From Streptomyces sp. NBC_00353 (lineage in GTDB: Bacteria > Actinomycetota > Actinomycetes > Streptomycetales > Streptomycetaceae), in NCBI RefSeq assembly GCF_036108815.1, contig NZ_CP107985.1, positions 806,001 to 870,000 of the forward strand: a stretch of DNA of 64,000 bases, read 5' to 3'. This document shows positions 15,868-24,158 of the stretch, piece after piece. Numbering within the stretch: the stretch's first letter is position 1; every line of letters begins with the position of its first letter. The notes under the pieces were generated by a model. That model ran no database searches. It had not been told where the DNA came from and worked only from the letters and a program-made list of their open reading frames with translations. The position numbers were made by a program, and so were the translations under genes.

Positions 15868-17124
15868 TCAGTGGAGAGCTCCGCCGGTGAGTGATTGGGG
15901 AAGGCCCTCGTTTCGGTCGTAGGTGACTCCGGTCTGGAGGCAGTGGAAGAGCATTCCCATGAAGCGGTTAAACAGGTTTCGCTGTGCGGCGACATGGCGG
16001 TCCCCGGCTTCCTTTCGGCGGTCGTAGTGGGCTCTGGCGCCGGGTGACCTCGTGAGCGAGACGAAGGCCCACACATAGCCGACTGCGGCCAGGCGCTGGT
16101 TCTTGACCCTGCGGCTCATGACCACGCAGCTCTTGCCGCTCGCCCGGGTGACCGGTGCGCTTCCGGCGTAGGCCTTGAGTGACCCAGCGTTCGCGAAGCG
16201 GGTCCGGTCGTCGCCGATCTCTGCTAGGACCCGGGCCCCGGTCAGGGAGCCGAGGCCGGGAAAGCTGCGGATGATCGGTGCGTCCGGATGCTGCTCGAAT
16301 GCCTCGGCCGTCGTTTCCTCCAGCTGGTCGGCATTGCGACAGGCAGTGTCCAACTGGTCCAGCAGGGCGGATGTCTGGTGTCCGAGGGCGGCCTCGACCT
16401 GCGGAAGCTGGTGGAGGTACTCGCGGTGGAAGACTTCGTGAAGCCGGTCGGCCTCTGCTTCGATGCCGCGGAGTCGGCCTGCCTGTCTGAGGAGGGACTG
16501 GAGTCGTCGGCGCGTGAGTTTCGCTGCCGAAGTGGGGGTGGGAGCCGCTGCGAGGATGGTGCGGGCCTCGCGGGAACAGAGTCCGTCGCGTTTGTCGGCG
16601 AATGCGACAAGGACGCTCGGGTAGAACTCCCGCAGCTGGGAACGGAGCTTGTTGTGGGCCTGGCCGCGGTCCCAAACCGCGTCCTGCTGAGCCCGGGCAA
16701 GCACAGCGACGGCCTGGGCAAGCTCGGAATCCTCAGGCAGTGGACGATGGGCCGCCATGTCAACGCGCAGAATGTTCGCCAGAGCGGCGGCGTCGACAGC
16801 GTCGGACTTCTTCCGCGAGACAGAATGCCGGTCGCGGTAGCGGGCAACCGCCAGAGGATTGATCGCGAAGACCTGCCGGCCGGTGGCCCGCAAGCAGGCG
16901 ACAAGCAGCCCCCGCGAGGTCTCGATTGCCACCGGAATCGGGGCTTCCTCGGTGTCGCCGTGCTCCGCCAGCAGTCCGGTGAGCTGGGCGAACCCAGCAG
17001 CGTCGTCGCTGATCCGCAGTTTGGCCAGCTGCTTCCCGCCAGCGTCGACCAGGGCGATGTCATGGTGGTCTTCGGCCCAGTCCACGCCGCAGAACACGGG
17101 TGTCGGCAGCCCGACGATTTCCAT
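15868..17124 (-). CDS. IS110-family DEDD recombinase (transposase)
   Basis: 418 residues, the usual length. N-terminal RuvC-like DEDD domain: FCGVDWAEDHHDIALV (first Asp), PVAIETSRGLLV (Glu) and KKSDAVDAAALANIL (Asp pair). Central coiled region follows. C-terminal Tnp domain: IRSFPGLGSLTGARVLAEIG, then YAGSAPVTRASGKSCVV with the conserved Ser (SGK context), and RLAAVGYVWAFVSLT. The enzyme recombines DNA by a DEDD/serine mechanism guided by a bridge RNA. No stop or frameshift is seen. Its N-terminal 90 residues are clearly related to the fragment at 17781-18052. Confidence 0.93.
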   Translation of the reverse strand: MEIVGLPTPVFCGVDWAEDHHDIALVDAGGKQLAKLRISDDAAGFAQLTGLLAEHGDTEEAPIPVAIETSRGLLVACLRATGRQVFAINPLAVARYRDRHSVSRKKSDAVDAAALANILRVDMAAHRPLPEDSELAQAVAVLARAQQDAVWDRGQAHNKLRSQLREFYPSVLVAFADKRDGLCSREARTILAAAPTPTSAAKLTRRRLQSLLRQAGRLRGIEAEADRLHEVFHREYLHQLPQVEAALGHQTSALLDQLDTACRNADQLEETTAEAFEQHPDAPIIRSFPGLGSLTGARVLAEIGDDRTRFANAGSLKAYAGSAPVTRASGKSCVVMSRRVKNQRLAAVGYVWAFVSLTRSPGARAHYDRRKEAGDRHVAAQRNLFNRFMGMLFHCLQTGVTYDRNEGLPQSLTGGALH

Positions 17125-17213
17125 CCAGCACTCCTTTCATCACGGTGTTTCTGCAGGCCAGAGCCTGTGCAGGGTGCGCGTGCTCCCTAATGGAAGTGCT
17201 CAAGGCACGACAT

Positions 17214-17276
17214 CCCACCAGCCGTTCGCAACCCCAGCGAGCCGCACGGCCCTCGGTCTTCTCCAGGGCTGGTGGG
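17214..17276 (-). ncRNA. Candidate bridge-RNA hairpin of the IS110 element
   Basis: On the minus strand, 90 bp before the recombinase start, CCCACCAGCC pairs perfectly with GGCTGGTGGG around a 43-base loop. The size and position resemble the target-binding hairpin of IS110 bridge RNAs. I could not match its loop convincingly to the flanks, so the guide assignment is open. Confidence 0.35.
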
Positions 17277-17780
17277 CCCGCGATGAGATGAGAGGTGATC
17301 CGTGCAGATGGCTCAGGCCACGGACATCGAAACCGCTGAGGGAAACCACAACTTGGCAGCGGTCATAACTGACCGCACTCAGACTCAGCCCGGGGCATTT
17401 CTGCAACCAGTGGCGCGGTTCCGTTCGGTTGATCTCGAGTGCAGCACCGGCCAGGGGCCAGATCCGTCTCAGTAGAGGGCTAGTGCCCGAGTGGCGGATA
17501 GACCTTGGCCCCTGGCCGGAACGGCGGGCGCCGAAGTGGACCGATCGCTTTCTAGAGCTCGAACTCTGGTGTCAGCCAGGCCTCACTGCAACGCCCATCG
17601 AAGCGGGGCCCGCAGTCTCTTTCCGGGCCTCGAAGGACCTGGGTGGGCCTAGCAGTGCACCGCTTCGTTGCCCATTAGGTGGTGAACCGGCCTTCGCGTC
17701 GAGTCCTGGGATTAGGTCGCTGCGTGGACCGCGTGCGCTCGCAACCAGCGCAAACACCGAACACTGGGAGGGGAAAGATC

Positions 17781-18052
17781 GTGATCTATTGCGGCATCGA
17801 CTGGGCGGAGAAGACGCACGACGTCGCCCTGGTCGACGACAGCGGCCAGTTGCTGGCCAAGCGGCACATCACCGATGACGCGGCCGGCTACAAGATCCTG
17901 CTGGACCTGCTCGCCGAGTACGGCGACACCGAGGGGGACCCGATCCCGGTCGCGATCGAGACATCCCGCGGCCTGCTGGTCGCCGTGCTGGGGGCCAGCA
18001 AGCGGCAGGTGTTCGCGATCAACCCGACGGCCGCCGCCCGCTACCGCTACCG
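17781..18052 (+). pseudogene. IS110 recombinase fragment (first 90 residues)
   Basis: Begins at GTG 17781 with a strong GGGAGGGG ribosome site: IYCGIDWAEKTHDVALVDD, HITDDAAGYKILLDLLAEYG, IPVAIETSRGLLVAVLG, RQVFAINPTAAARYR. Homology stops abruptly at about 18052, where the leader of the oxidoreductase gene begins. The second half of the DEDD domain and the whole Tnp domain are absent. The fragment stays in frame with the following oxidoreductase, so one long open frame (from 17679) joins them, but the oxidoreductase has its own start and ribosome site. About 300 bp upstream (17476-17780) is probably its former 5' noncoding end. Confidence 0.85.
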
Positions 18053-18077
18053 GGTGACCCACGTCACACCAAGCTCT

Positions 18078-18104
18078 TGTCAGCAATCGGGGCGCCGTCT
18101 CGTT
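18078..18104 (+). promoter_or_regulatory. Candidate ECF41-type promoter
   Basis: TGTCAGC (18078-18084), 16 bases, then CGTT (18101-18104), 33 bp before the oxidoreductase ATG. The ECF41 consensus is TGTCACA, N15-17, CGTC; the match is good but inexact. It is the expected site if the co-transcribed sigma factor controls its own operon. Confidence 0.35.
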
Positions 18105-18137
18105 CAAAGGGCACGCGAACGAGACAGGAGCAACGCC

Positions 18138-19328
18138 ATGAAGCACCGCATCGTCGTACTTGGCGCCGGATACGCCGGGGCCTTCGCCGCCGGAAACCTG
18201 GCCCGTCGGCTCTCCCCCGCCGACACCGAGATCACCGTCGTCAACGCCGTGCCCGACTTCGTTGAGCGGATGCGGCTCCACCAGCTCGCGATCGGCCAGG
18301 ATCTCGCGTTCCGCAAGCTCGCCGACGTATTCGCGGGCACCGGGGTGCGGCTGCGCCTGGCGCGCGTCACCGGCGTCGACCCCGAGCGCAGGACCGTCGC
18401 CGTGACCGGCGAGGACGGCGACGGCGAGCTCGCGTACGACACGCTTCTCTACGCGCTCGGCAGCTCCGTAGCCCACCATGGCGTCCCCGGCGTAGCCGAG
18501 TACGCCTTCGATGTGACCGGCCGGTCCTCGGCGCTGCGTCTGCGCGAGCGCCTGGCCGGCCTGGGCGAGGGCGGCACCGTGCTGGTCGTCGGTGAAGGGC
18601 TGACCGGCATCGAGACCGCCACCGAGTTCGCCGAGTCCCGGCCCGACCTCTCGGTCGCGCTCGCCGCCCGCGGCGAGCTGGGCGCCTGGCTCTCCCCGAA
18701 AGCCCGCCATCACCTGCGCCAGGCCTTCGACCGGCTCGGCATCACCGTCCACGAGCACACCGGCATCGAAGCCGTCGAGCCGACACGGGCGATCGCCGCC
18801 GACGGTGCGTCCATCCCGGCCGACGTGACCGTGTGGTCGGCCGGATTCGCCGTGCACCCCATCGCGGCCGCCAGCGGCCTGGAGGTCGCCGAGACCGGCC
18901 AGATCGTCGTCGACCGCACCATGCGCTCGGTCTCGCACCCGGACGTCTACGCCGCCGGTGACTGCGCCTACGCGATCGGCGAGAACGGCCGGCCGCTGCC
19001 GATGTCCTGCGCCTCGGCCGGCTTCACCAACATGCAGGCGACCGCCGCGATCATCGCGCGCCTGACGAGCAGCGAGGTCCCGACCACCGGCCTGAAGTAC
19101 TACGGCAACCACATCAGCCTCGGGCGGCGGGACGCAATCTTCCAGATGGTGGACGGGGACGTCCGGTCGAAGTCCTGGTATCTGGGCGGCCGGACCGCCG
19201 CGCGGCTCAAGTCGGGCGTGCTCAAGGGGGCCGGGTGGAGCATCGCCCACCCGACCTTCGGCATGCCGAAGCGCAAGCGCCGTCTGGCCACCGCGCCTGA
19301 CCGGGCCGGTGTGACGGCCGCCGCATAG
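18138..19328 (+). CDS. FAD-dependent pyridine nucleotide-disulfide-family oxidoreductase
   Basis: 396 residues from ATG 18138 (AGGAG at 18126-18130). FAD-binding GxGxxG: VVLGAGYAGAFAAGNLARR at the N-terminus; NAD(P)-binding GxGxxG: VLVVGEGLTGIETATEFAE in the middle; second FAD motif DVYAAGDCAYAIGENG near 275. No CxxC redox pair and no membrane anchor like that of full-length NDH-2, so it is an NDH-2/AIF-like dehydrogenase with unknown acceptor. The sigma factor starts 11 bp downstream, so the two form an operon. COE-type genes (carboxymuconolactone decarboxylase, oxidoreductase, epimerase) are the known targets of ECF41 sigma factors, which fits this oxidoreductase. Confidence 0.87.
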   Translation: MKHRIVVLGAGYAGAFAAGNLARRLSPADTEITVVNAVPDFVERMRLHQLAIGQDLAFRKLADVFAGTGVRLRLARVTGVDPERRTVAVTGEDGDGELAYDTLLYALGSSVAHHGVPGVAEYAFDVTGRSSALRLRERLAGLGEGGTVLVVGEGLTGIETATEFAESRPDLSVALAARGELGAWLSPKARHHLRQAFDRLGITVHEHTGIEAVEPTRAIAADGASIPADVTVWSAGFAVHPIAAASGLEVAETGQIVVDRTMRSVSHPDVYAAGDCAYAIGENGRPLPMSCASAGFTNMQATAAIIARLTSSEVPTTGLKYYGNHISLGRRDAIFQMVDGDVRSKSWYLGGRTAARLKSGVLKGAGWSIAHPTFGMPKRKRRLATAPDRAGVTAAA

Positions 19329-19338
19329 GCTGTTCCGA

Positions 19339-20277
19339 ATGGACAGCGCAGCCATAGATCGGTTCGAGGCCAGCCGGGGCCGGCTGGCCTCGCTCGCGTA
19401 CCGTCTGCTCGGCTCGGCCGCCGACGCCGAGGACACCGTGCAGGACACGTTCCTGCGCTGGCAGACCGCAGACCGCGAACGGGTCGACGTGCCGGAAGCG
19501 TGGCTGACCAAGGTCGTCACCAATCTCTGCCTCGACCGGCTCCGCTCGGCACAGGCGCGCCACGAGCGAGTGGCCGGTGCCTGGCTGCCCGAGCCGCTCC
19601 TCGAAGGCGACCCGATGCTCGGCCCGGCCGACACCTTCGAGCAGCGCGAATCGGTGTCCTTGGCCGTACTGACCCTCTTGGAGCGCCTCTCGCCGGTCGA
19701 GCGGGCCGTCTACGTCCTGCGTGAGGCCTTCTCGTACAGCCATGCCGAGATCGCCGGGATCCTCGACATCACCGAATCCGCGAGCCAGCAGCATGTCCAC
19801 CGAGCCCGGATCCGGGTCGCCGCCGAGCGCCGCCGCGGCGGCGAGGCCGACCCCGCGGCCGCGCGCCGGGTCGTCAAAGAATTCCTCGCCGCCGCCACGT
19901 CGGGGCGCACCGAACGGCTGGTGGCGCTGCTCACCGACGACGTGACGGCGATCTCGGACGGCGCCGGACTGGGCAAGCGGCTGTTGCGGTACAAGACGCG
20001 CGAGCGGGTCGCCTCCTACGTGCGGGCCGGCTTCAAGCCCACGCCGGCGAAGCGGCGGCTGGCCGGCGGCTCGCCCGCGATCCACATCGCGCTGGTCAAC
20101 GGCTCCCCGGCCGTCCTCGCCGTGGTCGACGACCGGGTCGTGGGCGCCGTGGCGTTCGAAGTCAGCGACGGCAAGGTCGCGTCCCTGCGCGGCATCGCCG
20201 CCGCGGACCGGCTCACACGCCTCAACGAGGCCTGGCGGCAGCACGAACCCGACGTGCCGGTCATCAACGCATGGTGA
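19339..20277 (+). CDS. ECF sigma factor, SigJ/ECF41-like, with SnoaL-like C-terminal domain
   Basis: 312 residues. Sigma region 2: LASLAYRLLGSAADAEDTVQ and DTFLRWQ; region 4: LSPVERAVYVLREAFSYSHA, IAGILDITESASQQHVHRAR. A C-terminal NTF2/SnoaL-like extension of about 110 residues follows. Linker motif WLPEP (residues 75-79) is typical of ECF41. The DGGGK motif is altered here to DGAGLGK, and the NPDKL motif at the end reads RLTRLNEAW. In ECF41 the C-terminal domain modulates activity instead of a separate anti-sigma factor. Controls the oxidoreductase operon, by inference. A strong hairpin terminator lies 50 bp downstream. Confidence 0.9.
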   Translation: MDSAAIDRFEASRGRLASLAYRLLGSAADAEDTVQDTFLRWQTADRERVDVPEAWLTKVVTNLCLDRLRSAQARHERVAGAWLPEPLLEGDPMLGPADTFEQRESVSLAVLTLLERLSPVERAVYVLREAFSYSHAEIAGILDITESASQQHVHRARIRVAAERRRGGEADPAAARRVVKEFLAAATSGRTERLVALLTDDVTAISDGAGLGKRLLRYKTRERVASYVRAGFKPTPAKRRLAGGSPAIHIALVNGSPAVLAVVDDRVVGAVAFEVSDGKVASLRGIAAADRLTRLNEAWRQHEPDVPVINAW

Positions 20278-20326
20278 CCAGGACCACCGGAATCCAGTGA
20301 CCCGGGTCGGAGCGAGGACGACACCC

Positions 20327-20365
20327 CTTCGGCCCCCGCGCTGCACAGCAGCACGGGGGCCGAAG
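20327..20365 (+). terminator. Hairpin terminator of the oxidoreductase-sigma operon
   Basis: CTTCGGCCCCCG and its perfect reverse complement form a 12-bp stem, with a second inner GCTGC/GCAGC stem in the loop. No U tract. Located 50 bp after the sigma factor stop. Confidence 0.75.
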
Positions 20366-20702
20366 CACGTCGATCTCCCGAATCAGACTCGGCCATGCAG
20401 TTCAGATCCCCGATGGCCAACTATCGGTCGCCACAGTGGCCAACTACGAATCGTCACGGAAGGCTGACCCTTCGACCAGCTGCCACTGCGGCCTCCCGGG
20501 CCGACAGAAGCTCTGGCCGTTTCAACGACGAGGCCCTCGATGCCGACCGTCCCATACGCCGGATCAAACCAGCGCAGCGCATTCGTGCGGTCGCGGGAGG
20601 TCGTGTGCACAGACGCGTCGAACTGCGACGGACGGCCACGGTGCATGGCATTTCCTGACGTCAGTCGGGCGAGCTGACCGGCGTGGTGAGTTCGTGGCGC
20701 CG
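20366..20702. other. Gene-free stretch between convergent genes
   Basis: Short repeated phrase TGGCCAACTA (near 20413 and 20437) is the only structure noticed. Open frames here lack ribosome sites and motifs. The TetR gene ends at 20703 on the minus strand. Confidence 0.4.
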
Positions 20703-21308
20703 TCAGGTTGGTCCTGTCGCCTGGTCGATCAGCGTTCTGGCCAGTTCTCGGGCATCTTGGAACGGTTGCCCGTCGTTGAGCGAGGTGGACAGGGCGCGGG
20801 CACCCTCGAACAGCAGGGCGAGTTGCCGTCCTAGGGTTTCCGGCTCGTGCGCGCCTGCCTCAGCGGCTGTTTTGATCACGCGCGCAGTGAACTCCCTTTT
20901 GTGACGCTCGACCAGTGCTGCAGCCTCGGGCATCGTCCCGGCCGTTTCGACGACGGTGTTATGCAGTGGGCAGCCGCGCACAACCTTTCCAGGCGGCAGC
21001 GAGTCGGCGAACAGTTCCAGGAGACGCTCGCGGGCGCTGAGGTGCCTGCGCTCCAGAGCGGTCTCGACGTGCACGGGTCCTTCCGGGTCTGACTCGACAC
21101 GTTGCACGTACGCGCTGACCAATGCCTCCTTGCTCGGGAAATGCTGGTAGAGCGTGCGAGTCGACACGTGCGCCACGTCTGTCAGCTTCGCCATACCGGT
21201 GGCGTGTATACCGTCGCGCGCGAACAACTCGACCGCGGCGTGCAGGATGCGCTCTCGCGCACCGCGCCCGCCTCTGCGTGCACCGGCCGTCGCCTCACTC
21301 GTTCCCAT
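20703..21308 (-). CDS. TetR-family transcriptional repressor
   Basis: 201 residues from ATG 21308; the longer frame (to 21485) crosses the operators and is not coding. N-terminal HTH: RERILHAAVELFARDGIHAT, then MAKLTDVAHVSTRTLYQHFP and SKEALVSAYV, the classic TetR helix-turn-helix. The ligand domain is of the TetR_C_ type with a short helix HKREFTARVIKTAAEAGAHE. Twin 22-bp palindromic operators lie 7 and 52 bp upstream of the start, so it very likely autorepresses. The amidase gene at 21792 transcribed away from it is the obvious second target, although relic DNA lies between. Confidence 0.88.
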   Translation of the reverse strand: MGTSEATAGARRGGRGARERILHAAVELFARDGIHATGMAKLTDVAHVSTRTLYQHFPSKEALVSAYVQRVESDPEGPVHVETALERRHLSARERLLELFADSLPPGKVVRGCPLHNTVVETAGTMPEAAALVERHKREFTARVIKTAAEAGAHEPETLGRQLALLFEGARALSTSLNDGQPFQDARELARTLIDQATGPT

Positions 21309-21314
21309 GTCGAC

Positions 21315-21336
21315 AAGTATAGCGATCGTTTTACTT
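21315..21336. promoter_or_regulatory. TetR operator 1
   Basis: 22-bp near-palindrome with half-sites AAGTA and TACTT bracketing a CGATCG core. Lies 7 bp upstream of the tetR start codon, so binding would overlap its promoter or leader. Confidence 0.7.
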
Positions 21337-21359
21337 GGCGCGAAGCGTCTGGTACGTTC

Positions 21360-21381
21360 AAGTACAACGATCACTTTACTT
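21360..21381. promoter_or_regulatory. TetR operator 2
   Basis: Second copy of the 22-bp site (AAGTA, CGATC core, TACTT), identical to operator 1 at 18 of 22 positions, centre to centre 45 bp away. The two would control divergent promoters. Confidence 0.7.
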
Positions 21382-21791
21382 CGGAGAGTGTTCGTGCCTA
21401 GCCTGAACGCCGGCCCGTGCGTTACACGGCGCCCACCGCCGCGTCGAGCCTCGCGGCGGCGGGATCGGTGTTCGTTGGTCGACAAGACCGGTCAGGTTCC
21501 GCCCTGGCGGCCTCATGAAGTCGTCAACCTCCTCCGGGTGTTGGAAGTTCCGGTGCCCTCGGCCCTCTCCGCAGGCGCGGCGGGCGGCCGGTAAGGACCG
21601 GTGCGGGCCAGCGCAGGCGGCCCGGAAATCCTGTTCCGCCTGGGGATCGCCGGCGAATCGCGAGGGCTGCGGTGCCGTGCATCGGGTCGGCGTTTCCATA
21701 TCGCAATAGCAATGTAAGCGAGTTTCGGCCGGTTCCCAAAAGGATGTGCTGGTCGCTTGCCGATGTCGCTTCAGATTCAAGAGAGGCATTC
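21382..21791. other. Leader and possible gene relic between tetR and the amidase
   Basis: The sequence after operator 2 has GTG codons and a short frame (VRYTAPTAASSLAAAGSVF from about 21418) that ends by 21518 and belongs to no family I know. Possibly the stub of the original tetR target gene. Confidence 0.35.
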
Positions 21792-23255
21792 ATGATGAAC
21801 AAGGAAATACCCGCCGGCGCACCGGCGGTGTCAGGCAACAATGAGCTGGCCGAACTTGGTGTGGCGGCAGCGGCCGCCGCAATCCGGAACGGCGACATTA
21901 CGGCCGAGTCATACTCGGCCGCACTTCTACGGCGCGCGCGAGATTATTCGGACCTGAATTCCTTCATCACCATAGATGAATCCGCCGTGCTGGCAGCGGC
22001 CAGGGATGCGGACAAGGCGCGGGCTGCAGGTTCCAGTGCTCCTCTCCTCGGAGTTCCGATCGGAGTGAAGGACAGCTACGCAACGCGTGGTGTTCGCACG
22101 ACGCTTGGCGTGGAAACTCTGGACTCTTTCGTGCCAGCCGAAGACGCCGATGTCGTCAGCGCGATCAAGGATGCCGGTGGTCATGTCTTCGGCAAGATCA
22201 ATCTCGTTGAAATGTCCTTCGGGCTGACCGGAGACAACAGCCGCTATGGGCAGGTAGAGAACCCGTACGGTCCCGAGCACGTGCCCGGGGGGTCTTCGAG
22301 TGGCTCCGGAGCATCTGTCGCCGCTCGGATCGTGCCTGCGGCATTGGGGGGCGACACGGTTGGCTCCATCAGGGTGCCCGCGTCACTGTGCGGCGTGGTG
22401 GGCTTCAAGCCGACCACGGGACGGTGGCCGCGGGGTGGTGTCGCGCCGGTTTCGCACACGCTCGACACGACAGGAATCCTGGCGCGCAGCGTCGAAGACG
22501 CCGCGCTGATCGATCAGATCGTCACGAAGGATGTATCCGTTCCCCTCTCTGATCGCCCCGATCTGCAGGAGGCGAAATTCGCATATGCTCCCAGGCAGTA
22601 CATGGAGCTGATCGATCCCGAAACCGAAGCACATTTCAAGGATGCACTCCTACGACTGCAGGACGCCGGTGCCGAAGTTGTCGAAATCGACCTCGGCGAG
22701 GGCTTCTCCCAGCTCGCTGATCGCTTGACGTGGAACCTCTTCTTCCGTGAGACGATGGAATCGGTGACGGACTTCCTGCGCCGGAATAATTTCCCTGTCT
22801 CATTCAATGAAATCTACGGTGGACTCAAGCCCGAGCTCAAGGAGATCTGGAGTCATCTCGTCTTGCCGAGCGGGCAGGGATATATTTCTCAGGAGACCTA
22901 TGAGACGACGTTGTCCGTCGATCGACCGGAACTCCAGCACCGGCTCGGTAAGGTATTCACGCACAGCGGGTTCGACGCACTGCTCTTCCCGACGACGCCC
23001 TGCCCCGCACCGACGATCGAACATCGGTCGAGGTTCACGGTCGCGGGCGAAGAGGTCGACGAGCGGTTCCTCGCGAAGAACACCGTTCCCACCAGCGGAG
23101 CAGGCCTGCCGGGCATCAGCATCCCCATAGGTCTGACCGGACACGGCCTGCCCATCGGACTCGAAATCGACGCCGCACATGGTCACGACAGGGAACTCCT
23201 CGACCTGGCACGTCGAGTGGAGTCTGTTTTCGACACTCTGCCCGCGCCCGCGTGA
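21792..23255 (+). CDS. Amidase-signature-family hydrolase (indoleacetamide/mandelamide hydrolase type)
   Basis: 487 residues from ATG 21792 (GAGAGG five bases upstream; ATG 21795 also possible). Amidase-signature triad visible: Lys93 (GVPIGVKDSYATRG), the cis-Ser in PGGSSSGSGASVAA (about 166-178) and the nucleophilic Ser192 in GGDTVGSIRVPAS. VETLDSFVPAEDADVV and FGKINLVEMSFGLTGDNSRYG are typical of IaaH-like and mandelamide hydrolases. Hydrolyses a carboxamide to acid plus ammonia; the substrate cannot be fixed from sequence. GC content and codon use are slightly lower than in the neighbours (more GAA, AAT and ATA codons), a hint of transfer. Confidence 0.85.
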   Translation: MMNKEIPAGAPAVSGNNELAELGVAAAAAAIRNGDITAESYSAALLRRARDYSDLNSFITIDESAVLAAARDADKARAAGSSAPLLGVPIGVKDSYATRGVRTTLGVETLDSFVPAEDADVVSAIKDAGGHVFGKINLVEMSFGLTGDNSRYGQVENPYGPEHVPGGSSSGSGASVAARIVPAALGGDTVGSIRVPASLCGVVGFKPTTGRWPRGGVAPVSHTLDTTGILARSVEDAALIDQIVTKDVSVPLSDRPDLQEAKFAYAPRQYMELIDPETEAHFKDALLRLQDAGAEVVEIDLGEGFSQLADRLTWNLFFRETMESVTDFLRRNNFPVSFNEIYGGLKPELKEIWSHLVLPSGQGYISQETYETTLSVDRPELQHRLGKVFTHSGFDALLFPTTPCPAPTIEHRSRFTVAGEEVDERFLAKNTVPTSGAGLPGISIPIGLTGHGLPIGLEIDAAHGHDRELLDLARRVESVFDTLPAPA

Positions 23256-23627
23256 AGGAGTGCGCGACACCGCCGAGCACGGAGTCATCTGGGCGAACAA
23301 CGGCCCGGAACCCGTGACTCAACCGGCCGCCCCGCCGGTGGACCGGTGCTCAGCGACGAGCACCGCCGGACGGGGCGCGCACCGGATCGCCGAGGCCCCC
23401 ATGCCGAGGTACCCCCGGAGGACCCACCAGGGCCCGGTGTAGCCGTCGCCGGGCCCGGCCCACACCCGGGTGACCTGATAGCACGTGCCTGCAGCGGCGC
23501 GCCGCCGATCAGTCCCCCCCAGGCCGCAGTTCGCCTCTTGCTCCGGATCAATAAAGCCGTCAAGCGGAGAACGGTCCCCGGCGGAAATCGGGTACTCGAT
23601 GCGGACACAGCCTGGGAGGCTGTGCGG
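23256..23627. other. Intergenic stretch
   Basis: Proline- and glycine-rich open frames on both strands but no motif, start or ribosome site. The last bases (23600-23627) are the leader of the hypothetical gene. Confidence 0.4.
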
Positions 23628-24158
23628 GTGACTGAGACGACCCCTTATGACGCCGACCGCTCCCGATTCACCCGCCAGGCGCTGGCACGCCTGGTCCTCT
23701 GCGACCACGCCGTGGACGTAGCCGATAGCGCAAGGGGCCTGGTCGCCACCGAGAACGACCCTGACACCGGTCCCGGGGGTCGGATCAGCCAAGCGTTCCA
23801 GCTCATCGAACTCGCCGAACGCGCACTGGCCTCAGCCGTGATCTACGAACGCGAGCGGGGTAGTTCCTGGGCGGAGATCTCTCAGTACCTGGGGATCGAT
23901 GCGATGGAAGCGGAAGCTCGTTTCGCCGCAGACCTGGACGGCTGGAACACGGCCTTCGACGTTCCGTACCGCCTCGACGAAAACGGCCGCAAGCGCATAC
24001 CGCAGCTGCCCACGGCGGCGTACGACCCCGCATGGGCATGCGACCACCTCGACCGCTGGGCCTACCTCCAGCGCCTTGGGATCGATCAACACCAGGCCGT
24101 GAGTTGCGGACTGATCATGGCCACGCCGGAGGAAGAGTCCTCGTCAGTCACCCCATAG
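23628..24158 (+). CDS. Hypothetical protein with HTH-like segment
   Basis: 176 residues from GTG 23628. Helical, acidic: FTRQALARLVLCDHAVDVAD, ISQAFQLIELAERALASAV, then RERGSSWAEISQYLGI with a sigma-region-4-like helix-turn-helix, and a C-terminal part AWACDHLDRWAYLQRLGID. I have seen this architecture as uncharacterised Streptomyces proteins; a role in DNA binding is only inferred from the HTH-like piece. Its 3' end overlaps the IS110 relic on the opposite strand by 11 bp. Confidence 0.65.
   Translation: MTETTPYDADRSRFTRQALARLVLCDHAVDVADSARGLVATENDPDTGPGGRISQAFQLIELAERALASAVIYERERGSSWAEISQYLGIDAMEAEARFAADLDGWNTAFDVPYRLDENGRKRIPQLPTAAYDPAWACDHLDRWAYLQRLGIDQHQAVSCGLIMATPEEESSSVTP

Larger units (their letters stand above)
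15829..17475 (-). mobile_element. IS110-family element, apparently complete
   Basis: The recombinase gene (15868-17124, minus) is flanked by a 10-bp inverted pair CTACTGAGAC/GTCTCAGTAG, 1647 bp outside to outside. Noncoding DNA is long before the gene (about 350 bp) and short after it (about 39 bp), the layout of the IS110 subgroup, whose bridge RNA is made from the 5' noncoding end. Limits are provisional because IS110 elements usually lack terminal repeats. Confidence 0.55.

Noticed and set aside
15868..17475. Bridge-RNA guides for the IS110 element at 15.8-17.5 kb
   Set aside because: Short matches to the flank (CGAACGGCT) and right end (GTGGGATGTC) exist but lie next to each other and overlap the hairpin arm, which does not fit the separate-loop layout, so no guides are claimed.
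18053..18099. ECF41 promoter using CGTCACA at 18062 with CGTC at 18096
   Set aside because: The spacer is 27 bases, too long; the TGTCAGC...CGTT pair with 16 bases is better.
17679..19328. A fusion protein of IS110 transposase and oxidoreductase
   Set aside because: The frames are joined by chance; the oxidoreductase has its own ATG with AGGAG, and the transposase piece is truncated.
17712..20346. Long minus-strand frames over the oxidoreductase and sigma genes
   Set aside because: They are Gly/Arg/Asp-rich shadows with no family motif and no ribosome site.
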